Source of the DNA: Dokdonella_A sp964582225
Lineage (GTDB): Bacteria > Pseudomonadota > Gammaproteobacteria > Xanthomonadales > Rhodanobacteraceae
Assembly (NCBI GenBank): GCA_964582225.1
Contig: CAZORA010000009.1
Span: 1-64,000, forward strand
DNA: 64,000 nucleotides
Direction: 5' to 3'
In this document: one piece after another, positions 1 through 8,182 of the stretch
Numbering within the stretch: position 1 is the first letter of the stretch
Layout: each line of letters opens with the position of its first letter
Position numbers and translations under genes: made by a program
Notes under the pieces: model-generated
Told to the model about the DNA's origin: nothing
The model's input: the letters and a program-made list of their open reading frames with translations, nothing else
Databases searched by the model: none

Positions 1-1754
1 TCATCCATCGCGACCTCAAGCCCGGCAACATCCTGGTCGGCGCCGACGGCGAGCCGCGCCTGCTCGACTTCGGCATCGCCCGCGCCGCCGATTCCGATAG
101 CGGTGCCGCCGATCCCACCGTGATCGGCGCCATGACCCCGGCCTATGCCAGCCCCGAGCAGGTGCGCCACGAGCCGCTTACCACCGCATCCGATGTCTAT
201 TCGCTCGGCGTCGTGCTCTACGAGCTCCTCTGCGCACGCCGCCCTTACGCGCTCGAAGGGCTCAGCCCGGCGCAAAGCGAGCGCGTCATCAGCCACACCG
301 ACCCGCCCACCCTGCGCCGCGCGATCACCACCGGCAACCTGCCCGCCGCCGAGCGCAAGGCCCGTCTCGCCGGCCTCGGCGGCGACCTCGAACGCATCCT
401 CGCCAAGGCCCTGCACAAGGACCCGCTGCGCCGCTACGACTCGGCCCGCGCGTTCGACGAGGACCTCGCCCGATTCCTGCAGCATCGCCCGGTGCTGGCT
501 CATCCCGATTCCACCCGCTACCGCTTCACCCGCTTCCTGCGCCGCCATCCCGCCGGCAGCCTCGGCGCCGCCGCCGCCGTGCTCCTGATCCTCGCCGCCC
601 TCGGCTTTGCGCTGTTTCAGGAGGCCGAGGCGAAGCGCGCCGCTGCCGATACCGAACAGATCAACGCCTTCCTGCTCGAAGTGATCAACACGCCTGACCG
701 CAGCGGCGGCACCGAGATCACCCTGGCCGAAGCGCTGGATGACGCCGCGAGCGACATTGATGGCTACTTCGGCGCGCGCGCGGATCTGACGGTGGATATT
801 CGCATCGCCCTCGGCCAGAGCCTGTTTGCGCGCAATCAGCTGGATTCCTCCGAGCGGCAGCTCGAGCGTGCCCGAGCCGATGCCGAGCGCCTGTTCGGCG
901 CGGACGACGCACACAGCCTGCGCGCCATGACCACCCTCGCCTACCTCCGCCAAACCCAGAATCGCCTGGGTGACGCCGAAGCGCTATATCGGGAAGTCAT
1001 CGATCGCATGGAACGCAGCGGTCAGGCCTCGGGCTCGCCCTATTACTCCGCCCTCAACGCCAGCGCCACGCTGTATTGGCTGCAGGAAGACTATGCGCGG
1101 GCCCGGAGCTATCTGGAGCGCGCGCTCGAGGTGCTGGAGGCAAGCGGAGGCAGCGACGACCGCCGCGCGTTCATGCTCAGCAATCTGGCACGGGTCACGC
1201 TGGAGCTCGGTGATCTGGAGAGCGCGGACCAGCTGTACGCCCGAGCACAACCCATTCTCGAGCGCCTGTATCCGAACGGCGGGCCAACCCTGGCCAACCT
1301 GCTCGATGGTCGCGCGAACCTGGCCTGGAAGCAGGGTCGCCGCAGCCGGGCGCTCGAGCTGCAGACCCAGGCGACGGCGATGGTCCGGCGCTCGTTCAAG
1401 GGCGATCATCCACGGGTGCTGCTCAGCATGACCAATCTGGCGGACACCCAGCGCGAGCTCGGCCAGCTCGACGCGGCCGCCGCGACCGCCCAGGCCGCAG
1501 TCGACATGGCGGCTCGGCTGTATGTGTTGGAACCCGCGGAATACCAGGTCGACGCATTGACGATGCTGAGCAAGATTCGCCTGGCGCAGAAGCGCGCGGC
1601 GGACGCGCTCGCGCTGTACGCCCGCGCCCGAGACCTATACGCGAGGCTCCACGAGCCGCCGGAATCGACGCGGCGGGAGCTCGACCGACTGCGCGAAGCG
1701 CTCTGCCTGCGGCCCGACGCACGCCCAGCCGACCCCTGCCCGTCCTCCGGCTGA
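1..1754 (+). CDS. Serine/threonine protein kinase with C-terminal TPR-like repeats (5' truncated)
   Basis: The gene runs in from the left edge, so the start, glycine-rich loop and ATP-binding lysine are missing. The first visible codons read IHRDLKPGNIL, the Hanks-type catalytic loop, followed by LLDFGIARA (metal-binding DFG) and a TPAYASPEQ activation/P+1 segment. The kinase lobe ends near base 500. A hydrophobic stretch follows (AAAAVLLILAALGFALF, about bases 560-615), a likely single membrane span. After it come about 370 residues rich in paired helices (LARARADAERLFG, NLARVTLELGDLESADQLYARAQ) that look like tetratricopeptide repeats. Such kinases are usually membrane-anchored with the TPR part outside the cytoplasm. 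The substrate is unknown. It stops 10 bases before the 3' end of a convergent tRNA gene. Confidence 0.93.
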   Translation, partial: IHRDLKPGNILVGADGEPRLLDFGIARAADSDSGAADPTVIGAMTPAYASPEQVRHEPLTTASDVYSLGVVLYELLCARRPYALEGLSPAQSERVISHTDPPTLRRAITTGNLPAAERKARLAGLGGDLERILAKALHKDPLRRYDSARAFDEDLARFLQHRPVLAHPDSTRYRFTRFLRRHPAGSLGAAAAVLLILAALGFALFQEAEAKRAAADTEQINAFLLEVINTPDRSGGTEITLAEALDDAASDIDGYFGARADLTVDIRIALGQSLFARNQLDSSERQLERARADAERLFGADDAHSLRAMTTLAYLRQTQNRLGDAEALYREVIDRMERSGQASGSPYYSALNASATLYWLQEDYARARSYLERALEVLEASGGSDDRRAFMLSNLARVTLELGDLESADQLYARAQPILERLYPNGGPTLANLLDGRANLAWKQGRRSRALELQTQATAMVRRSFKGDHPRVLLSMTNLADTQRELGQLDAAAATAQAAVDMAARLYVLEPAEYQVDALTMLSKIRLAQKRAADALALYARARDLYARLHEPPESTRRELDRLREALCLRPDARPADPCPSSG

Positions 1755-1764
1755 GGCCTGTGTC

Positions 1765-1840
1765 TGGTGCCGCTTGTCCGACTCGAACGGACGACCTACC
1801 GCTTACAAGGCGGTTGCTCTACCAGCTGAGCTAAAGCGGC
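1765..1840 (-). tRNA. tRNA-Thr (anticodon UGU)
   Basis: The minus strand folds into a complete 76-nt cloverleaf. The acceptor stem GCCGCTT pairs with AAGCGGC. The D-arm is GCTC/GAGC, and the anticodon stem ACCGC/GCGGT encloses loop CTTGTAA, giving anticodon TGT. The T-arm is GTCCG/CGGAC with loop TTCGAGT. The discriminator base is A and CCA is encoded. It reads ACA threonine codons and is convergent with the kinase gene. Confidence 0.96.
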
Positions 1841-1904
1841 GCCGGCGGTGCCATTCTACCCGCCGGCGTGGCAGGGCTCGATCGTTCGCGAGTGGCGGAA
1901 TGGG

Positions 1905-2561
1905 TCAGCGGCACTCGATCTTCGCTTCGCCGAGCTCCGTCGCATTGGCGACCATGGCGCGCCAATCGAGCTCCGCCTCGTCCTGCAGCGCATAGTCGAG
2001 CCAGTACACCGGCACTTCCTCACTGCGCGCCTCGGTCTTGGGCGCAAACCCCAGCGCGCTGATCGCCGCCGCACGGCGCTCGGCATTCGCCGGGTCGCGG
2101 AACAAGCCCAGCGAAATCGTGTTCTGCTGGTCACCGGCGGTCACGATGTAATAGTCGCGCACGCCCTTTGCCGACAGCTGACGGGCGGTCGCAAGCGCCT
2201 GTTCACGGCTTGCGACCGCGGGCAGATAGACCCAGTTTCCGCGCATCTGCGTCACCCGCTCTTCGCGGCCGCGCAGCCGTTTGACGCGCGGAGCAAGGGC
2301 GCTCGTGGCCGCGCGCAGGTCGGCGCGGGTCGCGAACGGGCCAAGGCTGCGGCACTGATCGCCCGCTAGGTCGATCAGGCTCTCCGGCGCGTCGGCAAGC
2401 TCCGCGCCGTCTTCACCGGCATCCCGTTCGGACAAGAGGACCAGCGCGGCGACTCCCGGATCCGCGACCGGCAGCGGCGGCGTCGACCGCTCGCGCCAGA
2501 GCCAGGCTGCGGCGCCAAGATTGAGCGCAAGGAGCAGAAGAACGAGGGTTCGGCTAGACAT
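1905..2561 (-). CDS. SPOR domain-containing membrane protein
   Basis: The protein has 218 residues and begins with a short cytoplasmic tail and one membrane span (LVLLLLALNLGAAAWLW, residues about 5-21). A linker follows, then a C-terminal region of about 75 residues resembling the SPOR fold: WVYLPAVASREQALATARQL, then VRDYYIVTAGDQQNTISLGLF and an alanine-rich helix. SPOR domains bind denuded septal peptidoglycan, so a role in the cell envelope or division is likely. A TTG codon lies one codon upstream, but ATG at 2561 is the first standard start after an in-frame stop. It sits downstream of birA-coaX on the same strand, separated by about 310 bases. Confidence 0.8.
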   Translation of the reverse strand: MSSRTLVLLLLALNLGAAAWLWRERSTPPLPVADPGVAALVLLSERDAGEDGAELADAPESLIDLAGDQCRSLGPFATRADLRAATSALAPRVKRLRGREERVTQMRGNWVYLPAVASREQALATARQLSAKGVRDYYIVTAGDQQNTISLGLFRDPANAERRAAAISALGFAPKTEARSEEVPVYWLDYALQDEAELDWRAMVANATELGEAKIECR

Positions 2562-2873
2562 CAACGCGATGGCTCAGAGCGGCAATCCAGGCCACCGCGC
2601 GGGTGGCTTCAGATCCGGCGCTCGCGCCGTTGCGGCACGCCGGCAGCCACGACGTCGGGTTCGCGCGGACGGCGCAGATCGACGATTGCGATGAATACGT
2701 GTTCGTTGATTCGCTCATGGACCTCACAAGCGACGCTCGCGGACTGGTGGAATCGCGAGCAGGGTTTCGCCCGGAGCAGGAACGATTTTCGCCGCCTTGC
2801 CGGATCAGCGTGACTCCATCCACCCATGGTTTGCGGGAGGCCGGCGCGCAGGGGTGGATTGGCAATCGATCCT
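2562..2873. other. Intergenic stretch between coaX and the SPOR gene
   Basis: No convincing gene is seen. Short open frames exist on both strands (for example 2609-2827 minus), but none has a ribosome binding site or a recognisable family. Part of it, around 2660-2760, is less GC-rich than its surroundings. Around 2780-2800 (minus strand) it shares a short GGCGAAAATC block and a loosely similar layout with the gap at 15366-15819, so it could hold a decayed dispersed repeat. Confidence 0.4.
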
Positions 2874-3632
2874 TCACGGCTTCACCCGATTCCCATTCGG
2901 CGCCTGGTCCGCCCACAGCGCAAGTCCTTGCAGGACGAGGTCGCGCGCGTGCTCGGCGTCCGGCAACACGGCCGCCAGGCGTTCGTCGTCGCCGCCGGTG
3001 AGAGTCAGCGACGGGAAGACGCCGCAACGCTGCCGAACCAGCTCCCGAAAACGCTCGATCGCACCGGCCGCGGCCTGCAGTGCGCCGCTTTCGACCGCAT
3101 CCGCCGTGTTGTCCGGCAGCGCGCAGAACTTTCCCGGTGCGTCACCGACCCGCGCCGTACTGGCGAGGAGCGCAGTGCGCATCAGGCCCAGTCCGGGGAG
3201 AATCAGCCCGCCGAGGTGGCGGCCATCGGCGGCGAGCGCGTCGACGGTGACCGCGGTTCCCGCGCTCGCCAGCACCTGCGTGGACGGTGCCGCGGCGTGC
3301 AGCGCCGCAAGGCCCAGAAAACGATCGATGCCGAGTCGCGGCGGATCGGCGTAGGCATTGCGAACGCCGAGCGCGGCCGCCGGACTGCGCGGAAATTCCG
3401 CCTCCAGCCCGAAGCACTCGCGCACAAGCTGCGCGAGCTCGCCTTCGCGCGTCGGCGCGACGACACTGGCGACGAGCACGGCGCCGACCGGCGCAACCTT
3501 CGACCATTCCGCGCGCAGCGCTGCGCTCAGCGACTTGCCTACGTGCTGGAAGACGCCGCCGGCGTGCAGCGCGCCATGCTCGAGCAGCGCCCACTTCAGG
3601 CGCGTATTGCCGAAATCGATCAGGAGTTTCAC
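2874..3632 (-). CDS. coaX: Type III pantothenate kinase
   Basis: It catalyses the first step of coenzyme A synthesis, phosphorylating pantothenate. The 252-residue length is normal for the family. The N-terminus carries the actin-like phosphate-binding motif DFGNTRLKW (residues 6-14), followed by the second-lobe sequence RLGIDRFLGLAAL and the glycine-rich SAGTAVTVDAL. The start is a GTG whose bases overlap the birA stop by 4 bp, so the two are translationally coupled. The birA-coaX-SPOR order is common in gammaproteobacteria. Confidence 0.93.
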   Translation of the reverse strand: MKLLIDFGNTRLKWALLEHGALHAGGVFQHVGKSLSAALRAEWSKVAPVGAVLVASVVAPTREGELAQLVRECFGLEAEFPRSPAAALGVRNAYADPPRLGIDRFLGLAALHAAAPSTQVLASAGTAVTVDALAADGRHLGGLILPGLGLMRTALLASTARVGDAPGKFCALPDNTADAVESGALQAAAGAIERFRELVRQRCGVFPSLTLTGGDDERLAAVLPDAEHARDLVLQGLALWADQAPNGNRVKP

Positions 3633-4654
3633 CGGGCGCTCCGCAGGCTCACCGCTGCCGCCTCGACGCTTCGTTCGCCATCGACGAATTGAACCCGAAG
3701 CGCACCGCGCCCGTCTACGCCGCGAGCCACCCCGAACCGCGGACCCACGTCGGTTTCCACCCGCACTGCGCGGCCGCGCAGCAGATCGCGGGCCTCCCAG
3801 GCCTTGACAAAAGGCTCGAACCCGTCCCCCGCGAAGCTTTCGAGAGCCTCCACCAAACGGCTCAACAGCGCCGCCGCGAGCGCGTTGCGCGATGGCGCCG
3901 CGGATCCGCTCAAGGCCTCGACATCGACCGCAGGCTGGTCGATCGACCGACTCATGCCACCCAGGCGATAGTTGATGCCGATCCCGATCACGGCCTGGCA
4001 GAAGCCGCGGGGGCTGCCGCCGAGTTCGACCAGGACACCACCCAGCTTACGCCGCTCCACCATCAGGTCATTCGGCCATTTGAGCCCGATCGCCGACAGC
4101 CCGCAGGATTCGAGCGCTTCCGCCGCGGCAATGCCAGCGCACAGGCTGAGCCCGGCCAAAGAGCGCAGGGGCACGTCGAAACTGCGCAGCACGGAGATTG
4201 CGAGCCCCCCGGCGGGCGGCATGCGCCAGCGCCTGCCGCGGCGACCGCGGCCGCGCGTCTGCAGCTCGGCAAGACAGGCACGCCAAGCCGGCGCGGGCAC
4301 TGCCTGGCGACGCAGCAGTTCGGCGTTGGTGGAGTCGACCTCCGGCAGCACGCTCAGCTCGCGGCAGGTCCGTCGCGCCGCGACCGTCAGCTCGCCACGG
4401 ATCCGTTCGGCGTCCAAGAGCTCAATGGGCTCGCGCAGGGCATAACCGGCGCCCGGCTGCGGGCTGATCTCGACGCCCAGAACGCGCAGTCGCGCGAGCT
4501 GGCGGCGCACGCTCGATGGCGCCAGACCGAGCCTGAGGGCAAGCTCGGCCACCGTCCAGATCTGCCCCGACGCTAGCGTCGTCAAGAGCACCCAGGGCAG
4601 GTGCTTGTCGCGGGCAGGTCGGTGCGTGAACGCGTGCGAGCGGAGAGTCACCAT
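3629..4654 (-). CDS. birA: Biotin--[acetyl-CoA-carboxylase] ligase / biotin operon repressor
   Basis: It activates biotin to biotinyl-AMP and attaches it to the biotin carboxyl carrier protein. An N-terminal winged helix (WTVAELALRLGLAPSSVRRQLARL) suggests it also acts as a repressor, as in the bifunctional BirA class. The catalytic core shows STNAEL, the adenylate loop GRGRRGRRW and KWPNDL, then a C-terminal SH3-like part. ATG at 4654 is preferred over an in-frame TTG six codons upstream. It overlaps coaX by 4 bp. No biotin synthesis genes are nearby. Confidence 0.93.
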   Translation of the reverse strand: MVTLRSHAFTHRPARDKHLPWVLLTTLASGQIWTVAELALRLGLAPSSVRRQLARLRVLGVEISPQPGAGYALREPIELLDAERIRGELTVAARRTCRELSVLPEVDSTNAELLRRQAVPAPAWRACLAELQTRGRGRRGRRWRMPPAGGLAISVLRSFDVPLRSLAGLSLCAGIAAAEALESCGLSAIGLKWPNDLMVERRKLGGVLVELGGSPRGFCQAVIGIGINYRLGGMSRSIDQPAVDVEALSGSAAPSRNALAAALLSRLVEALESFAGDGFEPFVKAWEARDLLRGRAVRVETDVGPRFGVARGVDGRGALRVQFVDGERSVEAAAVSLRSAR

Positions 4655-4773
4655 CGGCGAAAGTTTAACCAAGGTAAAGGCACAGCATTCGGCTGGAGTT
4701 GGGGCGGTGATCGTGCGACGATTGGGCGTCCATTCACGCTTGATTGTCGGCCGCTGCCGTCGGAGGCGCGCCC

Positions 4774-5145
4774 ATGAACCAGTCCGTCGCCCTCGTCCTG
4801 CTTCTCGCGTTGGCCTGGAGCGGCCAGGATCTGGTCGCGCAAGAGATGATGCCGCCCGACTTCGATGTGCCGGCCGAGGTCAGCACCCAGGGCAGCACCG
4901 AGCCCGGGCGCGCCGGTCGTGCCTCGGGCGAGGTGGCTGCCGGCGAAGCGGACCTGGCCGCCGCGAGCGCAGCTTTCGACGGCGCCAACGACGCCGGCGC
5001 GCCCGTGCGGCGCGCGCCGGCGCCTGCGCCGACTGCCGCCAGAACACCTGCCGCGCGCAAGGCCGAAGCGCCGTCCGCGGCGGCACATGAGCCGATTCGC
5101 CCGAGCTACCGCTGGCAGTCGCTGGTCCCGGGCGCCATCAAATGA
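4774..5145 (+). CDS. Small secreted protein of unknown function
   Basis: This 123-residue product has an N-terminal signal peptide (MNQSVALVLLLALAWSGQDLVAQ) and a low-complexity alanine/proline-rich middle. It ends in a more ordered RPSYRWQSLVPGAIK. A GGAG ribosome binding site lies about 8 bases before the ATG. I recognise no family. It is divergent from birA and is followed within 35 bases by the MtfA-like gene, so the two may share a transcript. The composition suggests a disordered periplasmic linker, which is inference. Confidence 0.6.
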   Translation: MNQSVALVLLLALAWSGQDLVAQEMMPPDFDVPAEVSTQGSTEPGRAGRASGEVAAGEADLAAASAAFDGANDAGAPVRRAPAPAPTAARTPAARKAEAPSAAAHEPIRPSYRWQSLVPGAIK

Positions 5146-5179
5146 TCGGCGGCGCACCGCACCGCGCTCCGCTGCAGGC

Positions 5180-5947
5180 GTGAGCGGCTGGTTCGCGCGG
5201 GCGCGGGCGCGGTTCGCATCCGCCGCCCGCATCCACAACGACGCCTGGTCGAAACTGCTGGCGAGCTCCGCACTGTTCGGCCACCTCGAGCGCGACCAGC
5301 AAACGCAGCTGCGCGCGCTGAGTGAGCGCTTTCTGAATCGCAAGCGCTTCAGCGCCGCAGCCGGGCATCAGCTCGACGATCCACAGTGCCTTGCGATTGC
5401 CGCGCTCGCCTGTCTACCGGTCCTGCAGCTCGGCTTCGACGAGCTGGCCGGCTGGCGTGAAATCATCGTTTATCCGGGCGAGTTTCGCGTGCGCCGCGAA
5501 CATCACGACGAGGACACCGGCGTGGTCAGCGAAGTCGTGGATGACCTGATCGGCGAAGCCTGGGAGGCCGGACCGGTGATCCTCTCCTGGGCCGACGTCG
5601 CCGCCGATCTCGCGCGGCCCTTCGACGGCTTCAACGTCGTGATTCACGAGATCGCGCACAAGCTCGATCTTCGTGACGGCGCGCTCAACGGCACGCCACG
5701 GCTGCCGCGCCAGCTGCCGGCGCGCGACTGGCTGGCCGCCATGCAGCCCGCCTTCGACGCGCTCGCAGATCAGGTCGAGCGCGGGCGACACACGCTGATC
5801 GATCCCTATGCGGCGAGCAGCGTCGAGGAGTTTTTCGCGGTCACCAGCGAACTCCACTTCTCCGCTCCGGCGAGCCTGCAGCGAGCCGCGCCCGCGGTGG
5901 CCGCCGTGCTGGCCCGCTATTACGGAGCACCTCCCGGCGGCGCCTGA
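5180..5947 (+). CDS. mtfA: MtfA-like zinc metallopeptidase (M90 family)
   Basis: The protein has 255 residues, near the usual MtfA length of about 265. It contains the zinc motif HEIAHKLD, matching the family's HExxHxxD pattern, plus ILSWADV and SSVEEFFAVTSELHFSAP, which are strongly conserved in this family. In E. coli MtfA binds the Mlc repressor and has aminopeptidase activity. No pts genes are nearby, so its partner here is unknown. The GTG at 5180 gives an N-terminus (SGWFARARARF) of normal length. No in-frame ATG lies close upstream. Confidence 0.88.
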   Translation: MSGWFARARARFASAARIHNDAWSKLLASSALFGHLERDQQTQLRALSERFLNRKRFSAAAGHQLDDPQCLAIAALACLPVLQLGFDELAGWREIIVYPGEFRVRREHHDEDTGVVSEVVDDLIGEAWEAGPVILSWADVAADLARPFDGFNVVIHEIAHKLDLRDGALNGTPRLPRQLPARDWLAAMQPAFDALADQVERGRHTLIDPYAASSVEEFFAVTSELHFSAPASLQRAAPAVAAVLARYYGAPPGGA

Positions 5948-5965
5948 GATACCGCAGCGGGTGAA

Positions 5966-7534
5966 TCAGGCGCCGAACAGGGCCGTGGCGGCCGCCGGTG
6001 GCAGCGCCACACGCGCCGACGCGGCCTTCGAATCCACTGGCCAAACCGGCACGCCGAGCAGCCGACAGAGGATCTCGGTCGCCGAGTTGCCGCCCTCGCG
6101 CACCAGCAGGCCCTCGAAGGCGTAAAGCTGCAGCCAGTCCCAGAGAGCGCGGTAACTCGGTTCGGGATCATGTTCGAGCCAGGTATTGGCAGCCATCAGC
6201 GCATCTTCGCGCAGCAGCTCGTTCTCGCTGCCGTTGGCGACCAGGGTCCAGATCTCCGCATCGGACCAGACCGGCGCCTGCGCGCCCACCCAGAGCAGCC
6301 GCGGCCGCGGCCGACAGCCGGCAGCCGCCTGGGCGTAGATTCGTCGCACGCGCCAGTCGAGCACCCGGCGCGCGTAGGAAAACAGTTGCTCGCCGACCTG
6401 CTGCTCATAGTCCGGCCAGCGCCGGCGCAGCACTTCCATGCCGGCGCTGCCGAGCACCTCGCGTTCGGCAGCGCCGAAACTCGCGCTACGCGCGTGGCGC
6501 ACCAGCACGTTGCCTACCACAAGGTGGCGAAAGCCGTGGCGCGCGGCGCGCCGGCAGAAATCGTTCTCCTCGCCGTAGCCACGAGGAAAGGCCCAGGCGT
6601 CGAAGCCACCAATGACTTCGAGCACCGCGCGGCGCACATAGAGGCAGAAGCCATTGCCGGTCGGCAGCTCCGGATAGGCGAGCCCGGCCTGCTGCCAGAG
6701 TGCCCGCGCGGCGTCGCCGAAGCTCCAGCCCGCAGGCAACGGATTTGCGGCCTCGAGCTCCGGCACCGAGAAGGCGCCCGCATTGTCCGACACGGCCGTC
6801 ACCGTGCCGACATCGGCGCGGCTGTATGCCGCGCGACGCAGGCCGGGCAGCCAGCCCGGCCCGACTTCGGCGTCGGCGTTGAGCAGCAGCACGTCGGCGT
6901 CGCGCGCCTCAGCCAGACCGCGGTTGACGGTGGCGGTGAAACCCAGGTTACGCTCGTTGCGCAGCAGGGCGACGCGCTCGATCCCGGCATAACCCGCCAA
7001 CAGCGGGGCGATCGCAGGGTCCGGGCTGGCGTCGTCGACCACGATCAGGCGCGTGCGCGCATCGCGCTGAGCGAGTACCGAATCCAGGCAGCGTGCGGCG
7101 AGCTCCGGCGCGTTGTAGACCGGCACGATCACCGCCACCTCGCCGCTCGCGACGTCGGTGCCGAAGGGGACCAGCGCCGCCTCATCGCGCAGAGGCGCGA
7201 GCTCCACCGGACGCCCTTGCGGCGCCGCGCTTGCGCCGGAGCGGCCGATCTGCAGACGCGCGGGCGCGGCCGCGAGCGCGGCGCCGGCACGGCCGCATCG
7301 CGGCAGCAGATCAAGCGTGCGGCCGCCACTGGGCGCATACGGAAAGTCGATGTACCGCTCGCGCCCGCCGTCGGCAGGCAGCGCCGCGAAGTAACTGCCG
7401 TCGAGATCGAGCGCGACCGGCGTGTCGTCCGCAGCCAGCACGAGGCGCAACCTGCGGCCATCCCAGTCAAGCCGCTCGAGCGGCGGACGCAGCGCGGGTG
7501 CGCTAGGTCGAGCGCGACGGGAAAACGGCCACAT
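5966..7534 (-). CDS. Family 2 glycosyltransferase with N-terminal extension
   Basis: This 522-residue protein has a GT2 (GT-A fold) core: VAVIVPVYNAPELAARCLDSVL from about residue 133, VVDDASPDP, RNLGFTATVNRGLAEA and the DXD-like NADAEVGPGWL. The acceptor-side segment TGNGFCLYVRRAVLEVIGGFD and GYGEENDFCRRA is typical of rhamnosyl/polysaccharide transferases. About 130 N-terminal residues and about 150 C-terminal residues flank it and are not recognised. No signal peptide is seen. No other sugar genes are adjacent, so the glycan target is unknown. It is convergent with mtfA. Confidence 0.87.
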   Translation of the reverse strand: MWPFSRRARPSAPALRPPLERLDWDGRRLRLVLAADDTPVALDLDGSYFAALPADGGRERYIDFPYAPSGGRTLDLLPRCGRAGAALAAAPARLQIGRSGASAAPQGRPVELAPLRDEAALVPFGTDVASGEVAVIVPVYNAPELAARCLDSVLAQRDARTRLIVVDDASPDPAIAPLLAGYAGIERVALLRNERNLGFTATVNRGLAEARDADVLLLNADAEVGPGWLPGLRRAAYSRADVGTVTAVSDNAGAFSVPELEAANPLPAGWSFGDAARALWQQAGLAYPELPTGNGFCLYVRRAVLEVIGGFDAWAFPRGYGEENDFCRRAARHGFRHLVVGNVLVRHARSASFGAAEREVLGSAGMEVLRRRWPDYEQQVGEQLFSYARRVLDWRVRRIYAQAAAGCRPRPRLLWVGAQAPVWSDAEIWTLVANGSENELLREDALMAANTWLEHDPEPSYRALWDWLQLYAFEGLLVREGGNSATEILCRLLGVPVWPVDSKAASARVALPPAAATALFGA

Positions 7535-7596
7535 CCAGCGCTATCGCAGCAGCGCGCCGCGCGAACCGGGGCGGCGCGGGGCGGATGCTAAGCGCC

Positions 7597-8109
7597 TCAC
7601 TCCGCCGGCGCGGAGCCAGGCGCACGGCGCTTGGCGGGCGCATGGAAGGTCGGGGTGAATTTTTCCCGCGAGCCATCGGTCGAAATCGCCTCGATGTAAT
7701 ACCAGTAGTCCTGACACGGGTCGATGCTGTCGTCACGGAACTCGTATTTGTGGGTTTCGTCGGAAGTCCCGGCGCCCAGAACCGGCTCCTTGCTGAGCTT
7801 GGTGAAAGGTCCGTTCTCGCTGTCGCCACGGTAGACGTCGAAGCCGAAGCTGTCCTGCTCGCTCGCGGTAGTCCAGCGCGCGGTGTTGGCTACGCGATCG
7901 TCCGGCGCGAGCGCGGACTGGTCGCCACACTGGCCCTCGGGAACCTCCTTGACAGGGACGGCCGCCTGCGCGGGCGGCGCCGCCGCAGGCGCCGGCGCCG
8001 CAGGGACCGCGGCGGGTACCCCGGTCGCGCCGGGCGTCGGCGAATCCGGAGCTTGGGAGCTGCAGGCACAAAGAAGCGCCGCGAACAGGGTCAAAACGAG
8101 TGAACGCAT
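7597..8109 (-). CDS. Putative lipoprotein with fibronectin-type-III-like domain
   Basis: The 170-residue product starts MRSLVLTLFAALLCACSS, a lipoprotein-like signal. The cysteine context LCAC is not ideal for a lipobox. A proline/alanine linker follows, then an Ig/FN3-like module: NTARWTTASEQDSFGFDVYR, GPFTKLSKEPVLG, and YEFRDDSIDPCQDYWYYIEAI, the pattern of FN3 strands ending in YYY-like aromatic residues. Two cysteines may form a disulfide. The function is unknown. Its start is divergent from the transglutaminase-like gene, with only 73 bases between them. Confidence 0.72.
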   Translation of the reverse strand: MRSLVLTLFAALLCACSSQAPDSPTPGATGVPAAVPAAPAPAAAPPAQAAVPVKEVPEGQCGDQSALAPDDRVANTARWTTASEQDSFGFDVYRGDSENGPFTKLSKEPVLGAGTSDETHKYEFRDDSIDPCQDYWYYIEAISTDGSREKFTPTFHAPAKRRAPGSAPAE

Positions 8110-8182
8110 GGGAGACTCCCTGGAAGACATCTGCGCAAATCGGGTGGTGGACAGCCACTGGCGCTGCAACGATAGTGTGACC

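Noticed and set aside
2609..2827. 72-residue frame between coaX and the SPOR gene
   Set aside because: No ribosome binding site, no recognised family, and the same stretch is open in other frames too.
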